Shown here: positions 42,515 to 51,004 of the stretch, piece by piece | How the letters are laid out: every line of letters begins with the position of its first letter | Numbering within the stretch: position 1 is the first letter of the stretch | Source of the DNA: G963663365 sp963663365 | GTDB lineage: Bacteria; Hinthialibacterota; Hinthialibacteria; Hinthialibacterales; G963663365 | Assembly: GCA_963663365.2 (NCBI GenBank) | Contig: CAXXIH010000004.1 | Coordinates: 744,001 to 808,000 of the forward strand | Reading direction: 5' to 3' | DNA: 64,000 nt | Made by a program: the position numbers and the translations under genes | The notes under the pieces: model-generated | The model's database searches: none | What the model saw: only the letters and a program-made list of their open reading frames with translations | Told to the model about the DNA's origin: nothing

Positions 42515-44125
42515 TCAAGGGCACAACCTCACAAGCCGTAAACCGTTGTAATAGTGCCACAGATCGACTGTGCCCGAACTGCGCGAGGCTGACCGATTAT
42601 AATTATTACCTGTGCTCATAGGGCTGCTACGCCTCACACGTTTGCTGCCGGTATCGGATCCCTGCGGATCGGTTGCAGGTGAAGAACTATAGTAATCTTC
42701 GCCATAAAAATCCTGACACCATTCAAAAACATTGCCAGCCATATCGTATAAGCCCCAAGCGTTTGGGAGCTTCAGGCCGACTTCGTGTGACTCATGATCT
42801 GAGTTCCAGGCAAACCACGCATACTTCTTGGCCTCAGTAATTGACGAATCATCACCCCAATAAAAGATGGTCGTGCTTCCGGCGCGGCAAGCATACTCCC
42901 ATTCTGCCTCTGTCGGCAGACGGAATGTTCCTTGTCCGGTATCGTTAAGCAAGTCGATAAACGTTTGGCAATCACTCCATTTTACTTGTTCAACCGGGCG
43001 GTCGTCGCCTATAAAATTCGATGGATTATTTCCCATTATCGCCTGCCACTGCGCTTGGGTAACTTCATACTTGCCCATATAAAACTGCTGGGAAATCGCA
43101 ACCTCATGTTGAGGTTCTTCATCCGCTTCTCGGTCCGGATCCGTGCTTGGCGATCCCATGATGAAGCTACCCGCCGGGATGAGCACCATTTCAAGCGGTT
43201 TTGCGCCTGAAGCTAGACCTGGTAGCGAAATGGTAATCAAAGATTCCGGTGTCGGTGTTGGAGTAATTGTCGGCGTATCAGTAGCTGTTGGCGTATCAGT
43301 GGCCGTTGGTGTATCGGTGGCCGTCAGAGTAGGTGTGTCCGTTGGCAAAGGTGTAGAAGTGGCCGTATCCGTCGGGCTAGGCGTAGGTGTAGATGTTTGT
43401 GTTGGCGTGTTGGTTGGTGTAAAAGTCGGTGTTGCCGCCGGAGTATTCGTGGCTGTGGGACTTGGTGTCAGAGTCGGCGTTGGACTGGCCGTGTTAGTTG
43501 GTGTCGGAGTCGGTGAACTGCTTAAATCATCTTGATATGATAAAGCAACCTGGCCTAAAAGGTTTAAGCCGTTGTTGCCTCTGCCATAAACCCGAAGTTC
43601 GTAATCATTAAATTCCGGACCCTTTGGCATCAAATAAAAATGTCCGTTTCTGCCCGGCCCCGATGTCCAGTTCAGTCTATCTTCGCTTCCTTCAATCCAG
43701 GCCAAAGCTTGCCAATCACCGCCAGCAATACGAACGTGTATTTCGTAAGTGGCGAATTCCGGATTCAACTCCCATCCAATCACAATATCGTGAATTCCCC
43801 AGCTCGGGTCCTTGGCAATTCCACCGGCGATAGGATTCAAATCCGAAACTGAATTGGCAATGAAAACACTCCCGGTCAAATCTGGTGTGGGACTGGGTTG
43901 CGGAGTGTAGGCCGGCGTGATCAACAACCAATGAGTCTCCAGGCAATCAGCATTATCAAAATCGTCGAAGAACCTTCCATCTTCTACAACACAACTTGCT
44001 GTTGTTTGCGCTCCCACAGACTGGAGCTGCAACATCATGAACATTACGAAAAGAACGATAATCAACGATCCCTGCACATTCATCGAAAAAGAGGATTGTC
44101 TTAAGATTCGCATCGGAAAATTCAT
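42515..44125 (-). CDS. Secreted FGE-sulfatase (SUMF1)-domain protein with PT-rich linker
   Basis: A 536-residue protein. Start ATG 44125 overlaps the upstream stop (ATGA) and gives a signal peptide (SLIIVLFVMFMMLQLQ...VGA). Residues about 45-200 are beta-rich with an IVIGWELNPEFATYEIHV-like fibronectin-type stretch. A Pro/Thr/Ser linker spans about 205-297. The FGE-sulfatase domain (about 302-536) has LIPAGSFIMGS, YMGKYEVTQAQW, RPVEQVKWSDC, FRLPTEAEWEYACRAG and WGLYDMAGNVFEWC. It has no Cys pair like that of the sulfatase-activating enzyme. The usual RGGSW is replaced by RRSSPMS. A ligand-binding role, not sulfatase activation, is likely. Confidence 0.85.
   Translation of the reverse strand: MNFPMRILRQSSFSMNVQGSLIIVLFVMFMMLQLQSVGAQTTASCVVEDGRFFDDFDNADCLETHWLLITPAYTPQPSPTPDLTGSVFIANSVSDLNPIAGGIAKDPSWGIHDIVIGWELNPEFATYEIHVRIAGGDWQALAWIEGSEDRLNWTSGPGRNGHFYLMPKGPEFNDYELRVYGRGNNGLNLLGQVALSYQDDLSSSPTPTPTNTASPTPTLTPSPTATNTPAATPTFTPTNTPTQTSTPTPSPTDTATSTPLPTDTPTLTATDTPTATDTPTATDTPTITPTPTPESLITISLPGLASGAKPLEMVLIPAGSFIMGSPSTDPDREADEEPQHEVAISQQFYMGKYEVTQAQWQAIMGNNPSNFIGDDRPVEQVKWSDCQTFIDLLNDTGQGTFRLPTEAEWEYACRAGSTTIFYWGDDSSITEAKKYAWFAWNSDHESHEVGLKLPNAWGLYDMAGNVFEWCQDFYGEDYYSSSPATDPQGSDTGSKRVRRSSPMSTGNNYNRSASRSSGTVDLWHYYNGLRLVRLCP
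43235..43515 (-). repeat. Low-complexity PT-repeat coding tract
   Basis: On the minus strand this tract encodes a roughly 92-residue Thr/Pro/Ser/Ala linker with recurrent TPT and TDTPTAT units. Three consecutive near-identical copies of an 18-base unit (TDTPTA) lie at about 43262-43320. Such tracts also occur in the giant protein at 45286 and are open to slippage. Confidence 0.85.
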
Positions 44126-44814
44126 CGTGTATGCAACCTCCATTCCGCCACGGCCGTGCCATCAGACTTGATGGATTCGCTGCGAATCTCGATGGAATCT
44201 AATCGTCTATGGCATTCTTGAGTGTTATCTGAGGATTCGACAAAAAGGAAAATCTGTACATCGTCTTGCAAAACAGCCAGTTCCGCAATAGAAGTAAACG
44301 TGTTGCCGTTGTCCATGACATCGGCTTTCAAGATATGACCATCGACTATGATCCGTAGTTCATAGTGTTCGGTCGCATGAAAATCCGCTTGCGCAACCTC
44401 GGCGTTATTTCTCAGAATCTTATACAAACAGCCTTGGGCGGATTTAATTACCGCAAGGTCAATCACATCAGAAGCGGATTGTATTCGAATACCGCCTGAC
44501 TGTTCGTTGCCGGCTATGCCATTCAATTCATCGGTTACCGAAAAAGAAGCCGTTATGGTTGGTGTGACAAACAGATCATCCGTCGCGGAATTGATCTTTT
44601 GCAGCAGTACAGTCGAACCCTGCAAATTTAAATGGCTATTTTCGATATACGCCAAGTCTGAATTCAGTTCACTGACGCTTTGTGCTTTCTGCGGCTCTGC
44701 CGACGATATCCGTGACAAAATCGAAAATAACGAAAACAACAGAAGGGTAACTGCGCTGATAATCCATATGCGCAATTTCAGACTCTCCAGGGTAATCCGT
44801 CTTGCTGTTATCAT
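44122..44814 (-). CDS. Membrane-anchored protein of unknown function, upstream partner of the FGE protein
   Basis: A 230-residue protein. An N-terminal signal-anchor (IWIISAVTLLLFSLFSIL) follows a basic stretch with ITARRITLESLKLR. The rest is predicted beta-rich (SFSVTDEL..GIRIQSASDVIDLAV, YELRIIVDGHILKADV, FTSIAELAVL), a pattern similar to LamG or DUF1080-type jelly-rolls. Cysteines at QGCLY and TQECHRR may pair. The start is uncertain: ATG 44814 is used, with GTGs upstream at 44826 and 44847. The stop overlaps the FGE-protein start by four bases, so the two are coupled. Confidence 0.6.
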   Translation of the reverse strand: MITARRITLESLKLRIWIISAVTLLLFSLFSILSRISSAEPQKAQSVSELNSDLAYIENSHLNLQGSTVLLQKINSATDDLFVTPTITASFSVTDELNGIAGNEQSGGIRIQSASDVIDLAVIKSAQGCLYKILRNNAEVAQADFHATEHYELRIIVDGHILKADVMDNGNTFTSIAELAVLQDDVQIFLFVESSDNTQECHRRLDSIEIRSESIKSDGTAVAEWRLHTR

Positions 44815-45285
44815 GATATCACTCACGCAACTCCGTGTATTTGACACTTCATTTATCGAAAAAAATATGATCTAGAGGCATATAAACGAAAAATTTCCCG
44901 CATCCCATGACCTTATTAGATTTGTGTGAATAGTGTGTTTACCCAAAAACTTCGTACATAGTCATAGATATTCGGCTTGCACAATAAAAAATGCGCGTCA
45001 GCTAACACTTTCTTCAAGAGCTAAAATTGTAACGCCGAAACTCAATGAATAATATTTAAATCAAATTATGCAATCTGCGTCAAGGGCGTAATTTCGCAAT
45101 TCCCGGAATTGAAAAACCGCGGCAATTATAAAACATGTTTATTAGCCTGAATTCCCAGAAATCTTCTTCTCGATGTTCCCGATTGCTATCCCCTTCGACA
45201 ATGAACCGCCATTCCACGGTATGATTGCCTTCTATCTAGATAAACTCTCTCGCGTATACCACAGACGATAGGCGATTCCTCGAAT
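44815..45285. other. Intergenic region, no feature recognised
   Basis: A 471-base AT-rich gap between two minus-strand genes. I see no module of the dispersed repeats, no strong terminator and no ORF. It should contain the promoter of the 44122-44814 operon and the end of the giant gene's transcript. Confidence 0.5.
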
Positions 45286-48200
45286 CTACCAGAACTCGCT
45301 CTCATCCAGTTCGATCACAATCCGAAAACCATTGGAGAATAATTCGGCTGTGGGAACGGATGCTCGTCTGCTTGCCGAGCGCAGTTCGGCTGCTTCAGAG
45401 CTGTTAGCCGAGAAATCTCCCCCTCGCAGTACTTTTTGGGTCCCGTAACTAGGTCCTGTAGGATCGGTTTGTGGTGAGGTTGGGTAGATGTCATACCAAT
45501 CCGATACCCATTCCTTGATGTTCCCGTGCATATCATACAACCCCCACGGATTGGGTCGGTTCAACCCAACCTTTTTGGCGCCTGAGAAACCTCGCTGCCA
45601 GACGGCATAGTCGGAGAGCTGCGATGAAGAACTCCCAAATGAGTACTTTGTTGTCGTTCCAGCCCGGCATGCGTATTCCCATTCCGCTTCTGTCGGCAGC
45701 CGGGGGGATTCGAATCGCGACAAATATCGTCTCCAGGGCTCGGAATCACCCTTCAGCAACTCTTCCAGTTTGTGGCAGAAATTGATGCTATCATACCAAG
45801 TAAGTGATTCAACCGGCTGGTCGCTATGATCCTTATCCTCTGATGGATTGTATCCTATGACGGCTTTGTATTGTGCCTGCGTGACTTCGTACTTCCCGAT
45901 ATAAAATCCTTTGGTGATGGTCACCTCATGTGCCCGTTCCGAAGACTCCCTGCCCGACTCCCATGTGGGGCTTCCCATTGTGAACGTCCCGGGATGAATA
46001 AACACCATCTCCATTTGCTTTGCATAGCTACTCAAACCGGGTATGAAAATTTGCCTGCGTGAGTCGTACGTCTTGAACGTAGTCTCCAGCGTGTTGTTAC
46101 TGGTATTCATGTCGCCGGTTGTTGAACACTCAAACGTCGGATGTAGCAATTCACCTGCCATGCTCGCAACCAGGCCTTGAAATTCCAGAATGGTGAAAGT
46201 ATAGGTTTCGTTGCTTCCGATTGTCGTTTCGATGGTACCCTCGTGTTGTGCGGTTGGGCCGTACAGCCTAATAGCATAGTCGAAAGAAGTGATGGGATCA
46301 TCGCCCCGATTGGCGACCTCGATCACGTATTCGAATGCGCTGTTGATGGGGACATAGCCCCCCACCTTCGACAACGACGTATAGACATTAACAACTTCAA
46401 GATCCACATTGGGGCCACAGTAGTACGGATCCAGGTTCTTCTGGGGAGAATACGCGAAACCCCTATTAAGGAATTCACTAGAGTATTCGGCCTCTCCAAT
46501 GCGGCTCTTCATCTCTTCTACATCATCCCAGTCATCGCAGTCCAAGAGGTTGTTCCGTACATCAGCCCTTATCCAATCGGTGGATTGATTCTCAGCGAGA
46601 AAAGCAATGCTCGTCAGATTGTTATCGTTCACAAAAACCTCTCGGAGAGGACATAAAGGGGACACCGCGATTGAAGCGATCCGGTTCCCGTAGGCATACA
46701 ACCACCTGAGCTCAGTTTGATTCTCCAGAAATAATTCTGTTAGCTGATTGTTCGGGCAATACAGCCACGCCAATCCTGTGGTATTCGACAAGTCCAACGA
46801 CACGAGCATATTGTCCGAACACTCGAGGTCATACAATGCGTTGTTGCTGGATACATCCAGCTGTTGCAGTTGGTTGTCAGCGCAAAGCAGATTCGTAAGC
46901 AACGGGTTCTGGGTGACACACAGTTCTGATAATGAGTTGCCTCCACAGTATAGTTTTTCCAAACTCTGGCACGATGCAACATCCAAGTGGGCAAAACTAT
47001 TGTCCTCACACGACAGCTCTACGAGCGAATGGTTGTTGCTCAGATCCAAATCAGTCAATTGGTTAAGGTCACAATAGAGTATCCTCAAGCCCTCGCAGCC
47101 GGATACATCCAGGTCTGTAAGAGCGTTCCCATAGCAATCCACCTCTTCCAAATGATCGTTGTCACCAAAATCGAGTGTTGTCAGTGCGTTATTATATATT
47201 TCTGCTGTTCTCAGTTGTGACCCGGAGGGCAGGATCAGCTGGGTCATGGAGGAGTTGTAGACACATTCCAATTCTTCCAAATTCAGATTGTGCGATAGAT
47301 CGAGTTGCGTGAGTGCAGGATTATCGGTGACGGTCAGTGTTCGTAACGCGCGGTTGCTGGATAGATCTAGATTCTTCAGACTATCGCCCCAAGAGACGGA
47401 TAGGGTTTCCAAGTTCGCGAAGGGGGAACAATCCAACGTGGCTAAGTCGTATCCGGCAGAGACATCAAGATATCTAAGATTGATGAGGTATTCACTGCCT
47501 TTCATTTTCTGAACGTCGGCTGGCAGGTAAAATTCCTCGATCAATGCTACATCGGCAGGCGTGAACGGTCCTCCCCATTCAAGATCCAATCCGAGAAATA
47601 TGAGTGTCATTTCAATCTCGTCACGTAGCGATTGATCCGGTATGTGCTTCGATGTATTGATGTTGAGCGTGTTATTTGGTGTGGGCGTGGCCGGGGGACT
47701 TGTTGGGGAAGGGGTAAACGTCGGTGTCGGTGTGCTGGTTCGTGTTGGAGTTGAAGTGGAGGTTGGGGTATGGGTGCGAGTTGGAGTGCTTGTAGGTGTA
47801 TCTGTTGGAGCAGGTGTAACGGTCGGCGATGGTGTAGAAGTCGGTGTGCTCGTGGGTACGATAGGAATCTCTTCAATATCCCAAATTTTCAAAGTCCCAT
47901 CTTCGCTTCCACTTGCGGCCTGCATCCCCAAAGGAGAAATCCCCACGGATGTTACCGGTCCGGTGTGTCCTTGCAGTATTCGTATCTCATTCCCGGACTC
48001 TGTATTCCAAAGTCTGAGTGTATGGTCTTCGCCGCCACTTAAAAGCAGTGAACCATCGGGTGTTATATCGATTGCATTGACCGCCGATTCATGACCGGAA
48101 AAGGTGCGAATTACCTCTCCGCTGTTTGTATCCCATAGACAAATGTTTCCATCCCAACTGGCGGTAAGTACACGGTTTCCTTCCGCAACAAACAGAACAT

Positions 48201-50421
48201 CGGAAATCCGGCCGGTATGGCCGGTAAATGTCTGAAGCCTTTCCTTGCTTTGTACATCCCATAAGATGGCGGTGTTGTCGTCACTCCCGCTTAAGATTTG
48301 TCCGCCGCCGGTTGAGAAAGCCACAGCAGTCACACCGGCCTTATGACCGGTGAACACACTTGTTTCCCGTCCGGAATCCGCAGACCACAAACGAACCCTT
48401 CCATCATCACCACCGGTTAGGACCGAATTATCGATCGTGGAATAATCTGAGGCAAACACCGGTTTTTTATGACTTGTAAACTTCTGCAAAAGCTTGCCGC
48501 TGAGCGCATCCCACAAACGCGCCGACTTATCTTGACTGGCCGTGACCACATAAAGACCGTCAGGTGAAAAAGATACCGACCAGATCTCGTTTTTATGCCC
48601 GGAAAATGTCTGCAGAAGAGATGCTGCCTCCAAATCCCATAGTTTGGCCGTACGGTCCATTCCTCCGCTCAAAATGCTCATACCGTCACGCGAATATTCG
48701 ATAGAATTTACACCGCCGCCATGTGCATTGATCGATGTGAAATTCGGTATCGGCGTGCTGGTTTGTGTTGGAGTTAAAGCTGAGGTTGGTGTATAGGTTG
48801 GCGAGGGAACTAATGTTGCTGTAGGCCTGGTGGTGGGAGCTGTTGTTCCGACGGTAAATGTAATTTGGGCTGTGTTGTTATCGGGATTGCTATCACCTTC
48901 GACGGCAATCTTCGACTCAACCGTATGCTCACCTTCTTCCAGACTGCTCCAAGGAGGGCTTCTCCTTATCGTGTAGTAGCCTGCGGATGAACCCCCTTGT
49001 TCTGAAGTAAAACTATAAAGGCTGCCGTCGACAAGGATTGCTAGGATATAATGAGGAATGTCCGAATCCGTAAGGTTGTGTACCTTAGCCACAAACTGGA
49101 CTTTATCACCCGGCGCAATGTTTTCGACCGTCACATCATTATCGAAATCATCATCGCCGTCAAATAGGACAACCCTGAGGTAATCGATGGCCAGATCGAA
49201 AGACGCGATTGTAGGTGTAACGGTGGGGACAGGTGTGTTCGTTGGGGTTGGGGTTGGCGCAGAAGATCGATCCAGTTCAACGGTTCCCAGGCGGATATCA
49301 TCTACGGCCAGTGTGTTTTGTATTCCCGGACCCGCGTTTTGAACGACGGCCAGGGGTTGAATGGCGCCAGGCGTTTCAAAATCACCGCCGATATGGATTG
49401 TGGTCTCCTGATTTCCCAACTCGCTGTTGGCGATATACAGCCCGATGTTTTCCAAACCATTGGTGAGGATCAACATGCACGTTCCACCGCTTCCTGAAGT
49501 TCTCCGGACATCGGCTTGGAGCAGGAAGGTTTCAGGCAAGGTCGCATTTTGAGCCAGAATGCCGAGGTTGGCGGCATCATGTTCGGGGTATAAAGAAAGT
49601 AAGGCGAAGGTATTGTTCCCGATACTGGATATATCCACCAGGCCGTGTTTTTCGAGACCGGCTACGTTTTGAAGCATTCCCACGGTGCCGGATTCAAAAT
49701 CGCCGGGCGGCTGGAGATCGATGGTTTGGCTGATGGGGGGACAATCGGACAGAGATGAAACCGTAAGCCGGTCGAAATAGATGGTAACCGAGGATGGCGC
49801 ATCGGGGGGAACCACGATCTGCAAGTAGGGAACAACCGCTCCGGCCGGAGGTTGATAGAGGAGATTCAAAGTCCGGTCCTGATTGACAGGTACTGCATCC
49901 GCGACGCGATTGGTATATCCCAGCTGGCCGTCGATGACCAGTTGATTCGTGGATGTATTCAATCCGGCCAGTGCCAGCTGAGCACCGGAGGCATTGGTCC
50001 GAGCCAAGACCTTTAAATAAGCCACCGGTTCGATAGCCACGGGTTGGGTTCCAAAAATCACCGCGCCCTGGCCGGGATCGGCCTGGACAATCAACCCGTA
50101 GCCATCCGAGCCTGAAGAAATAGGTATGAAACCGGTGGTTACATTTGCGGCTTCATACCCTTCAACATTGCCGACCGCCAAAAGGCCGCTGGTAAGATCG
50201 GTGGCATTGAAGTCAATGGTCAGCAGCGGTGTGGGTAAAGCCGAAGCCGCCACGGTGGCGCTTGGAGTGGATTGGTTCCGTTTCGAAGAAATGCTCTCTA
50301 TTTGCGAAGAGGAGTCGGCGTTACAAACAGAGACCGAATTTGAGTAGCTTTGTGTGTAGGCAGATAATAAATGCGCAAGAATAACTATATAAAAAGTAAA
50401 ATACCGTGCTCGCAATTCCAC
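45286..50421 (-). CDS. Giant secreted protein: CARDB, seven-bladed WD40 propeller, LRR solenoid and FGE-sulfatase domain
   Basis: About 1711 residues from GTG 50421, which has GGGAGG at 6 bases and opens a signal peptide (YFTFYIVILAHLLSAY). Approximate order: beta-sandwich N-part with FESGTVGM (to 390); PT linker; CARDB domain (410-525, LAIDYLRVVLFDG..., DNNTAQITF); PT linker; WD40 (562-847), seven blades with WD endings such as TAKLWD, RVRLWS and TLKIWD, a closed propeller; PT linker (850-917); LRR region (927-1313) of about 13 repeats near 21 residues with LDLS-N-L-L-C pattern; second CARDB (1337-1443); FGE-sulfatase domain (1460-1710) with FTMGSP, GKYEVTQAQY, LPTEAEWEYACRAG, WGLYDMHGNIKEW and RGGDF. 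It is a probable surface binding protein. It shares its FGE domain and PT linkers with 42515-44125. Confidence 0.9.
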   Translation of the reverse strand: MELRARYFTFYIVILAHLLSAYTQSYSNSVSVCNADSSSQIESISSKRNQSTPSATVAASALPTPLLTIDFNATDLTSGLLAVGNVEGYEAANVTTGFIPISSGSDGYGLIVQADPGQGAVIFGTQPVAIEPVAYLKVLARTNASGAQLALAGLNTSTNQLVIDGQLGYTNRVADAVPVNQDRTLNLLYQPPAGAVVPYLQIVVPPDAPSSVTIYFDRLTVSSLSDCPPISQTIDLQPPGDFESGTVGMLQNVAGLEKHGLVDISSIGNNTFALLSLYPEHDAANLGILAQNATLPETFLLQADVRRTSGSGGTCMLILTNGLENIGLYIANSELGNQETTIHIGGDFETPGAIQPLAVVQNAGPGIQNTLAVDDIRLGTVELDRSSAPTPTPTNTPVPTVTPTIASFDLAIDYLRVVLFDGDDDFDNDVTVENIAPGDKVQFVAKVHNLTDSDIPHYILAILVDGSLYSFTSEQGGSSAGYYTIRRSPPWSSLEEGEHTVESKIAVEGDSNPDNNTAQITFTVGTTAPTTRPTATLVPSPTYTPTSALTPTQTSTPIPNFTSINAHGGGVNSIEYSRDGMSILSGGMDRTAKLWDLEAASLLQTFSGHKNEIWSVSFSPDGLYVVTASQDKSARLWDALSGKLLQKFTSHKKPVFASDYSTIDNSVLTGGDDGRVRLWSADSGRETSVFTGHKAGVTAVAFSTGGGQILSGSDDNTAILWDVQSKERLQTFTGHTGRISDVLFVAEGNRVLTASWDGNICLWDTNSGEVIRTFSGHESAVNAIDITPDGSLLLSGGEDHTLRLWNTESGNEIRILQGHTGPVTSVGISPLGMQAASGSEDGTLKIWDIEEIPIVPTSTPTSTPSPTVTPAPTDTPTSTPTRTHTPTSTSTPTRTSTPTPTFTPSPTSPPATPTPNNTLNINTSKHIPDQSLRDEIEMTLIFLGLDLEWGGPFTPADVALIEEFYLPADVQKMKGSEYLINLRYLDVSAGYDLATLDCSPFANLETLSVSWGDSLKNLDLSSNRALRTLTVTDNPALTQLDLSHNLNLEELECVYNSSMTQLILPSGSQLRTAEIYNNALTTLDFGDNDHLEEVDCYGNALTDLDVSGCEGLRILYCDLNQLTDLDLSNNHSLVELSCEDNSFAHLDVASCQSLEKLYCGGNSLSELCVTQNPLLTNLLCADNQLQQLDVSSNNALYDLECSDNMLVSLDLSNTTGLAWLYCPNNQLTELFLENQTELRWLYAYGNRIASIAVSPLCPLREVFVNDNNLTSIAFLAENQSTDWIRADVRNNLLDCDDWDDVEEMKSRIGEAEYSSEFLNRGFAYSPQKNLDPYYCGPNVDLEVVNVYTSLSKVGGYVPINSAFEYVIEVANRGDDPITSFDYAIRLYGPTAQHEGTIETTIGSNETYTFTILEFQGLVASMAGELLHPTFECSTTGDMNTSNNTLETTFKTYDSRRQIFIPGLSSYAKQMEMVFIHPGTFTMGSPTWESGRESSERAHEVTITKGFYIGKYEVTQAQYKAVIGYNPSEDKDHSDQPVESLTWYDSINFCHKLEELLKGDSEPWRRYLSRFESPRLPTEAEWEYACRAGTTTKYSFGSSSSQLSDYAVWQRGFSGAKKVGLNRPNPWGLYDMHGNIKEWVSDWYDIYPTSPQTDPTGPSYGTQKVLRGGDFSANSSEAAELRSASRRASVPTAELFSNGFRIVIELDESEFW

Positions 50422-51004
50422 AAAATACCTCCCAACAATGTACCGCGCCAAATGTTTATAGATGCAATTGCCAGAAAAAATCGCGCACGATTATGATCTT
50501 AATGCTTTTTAGATTTGCTCTGGAAATGCTCTGCCAAAAATTTATCTTTCCATAGACATGTAAGAAACCGAGTTAAAATCCCACATTTAATTTAATCGTT
50601 CCAACAAGCATGGTCAAGTGGGCTTTCCATGGCAATTGTTCGCGCGCCGGAGTTTCGTGAGTTGGATTCTGTCTCATCTTGGTCTTTTTAAAATGGAATT
50701 TCCCATATGAGCTCTCGCTTTCTCATACAAATACACCAAGCACAGTAGGTGTGACCTTCTCCACTCTCTACTTTCTTGCCGCCGACGGCGGCGCCCTGCA
50801 AGGCACACCTCCCAACTACATCTCTCCCTCACACTCCAAAATCGTGTTCAGCCTGATGGTTACTAGCATCTTCACAATCAACTATAATCATAAAAGCAGA
50901 AACACGAACACAGCATGCGGTACCCGGGCGTGGGGGCAGGTCAGAACCAGGCCTGGTCATAGGCGCCGGTTTCTTACCGGATTTTTTGCGAGGAGGTTTC
51001 CATC
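50422..51004. other. Divergent intergenic region, upstream half plain, right half repeat
   Basis: The first 290 bases next to the giant gene are AT-rich and without modules, and they hold its promoter. Repeat modules occupy about 50715-50930. The strong ribosome-binding site GAGGAGG sits 8 bases before the TTG start at 51005. Confidence 0.5.
50715..50930 (+). repeat. Dispersed mosaic repeat, copy
   Basis: Order: ACCAAGCACAGTAGGTGTG (truncated triple-hairpin start), CTCCACTCTCTACTTTCT, GCCGCCGACGGCGGC hairpin, CCCTGCAAGGCACACCTCCC, CAACTACATCTCTCCCTC, then a degenerate core (CTCCAAAATCGTG). A GGTACCCGGGCG module follows at about 50918. The order of modules is the same as in the copy at 21066-21470. 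Confidence 0.75.

Noticed and set aside
43143..43535. Plus-strand Val/Gly-rich frame opposite the PT linker
   Set aside because: It is the complement of the PT-repeat tract; the VGVGV pattern is the antisense shadow of TPTPT.
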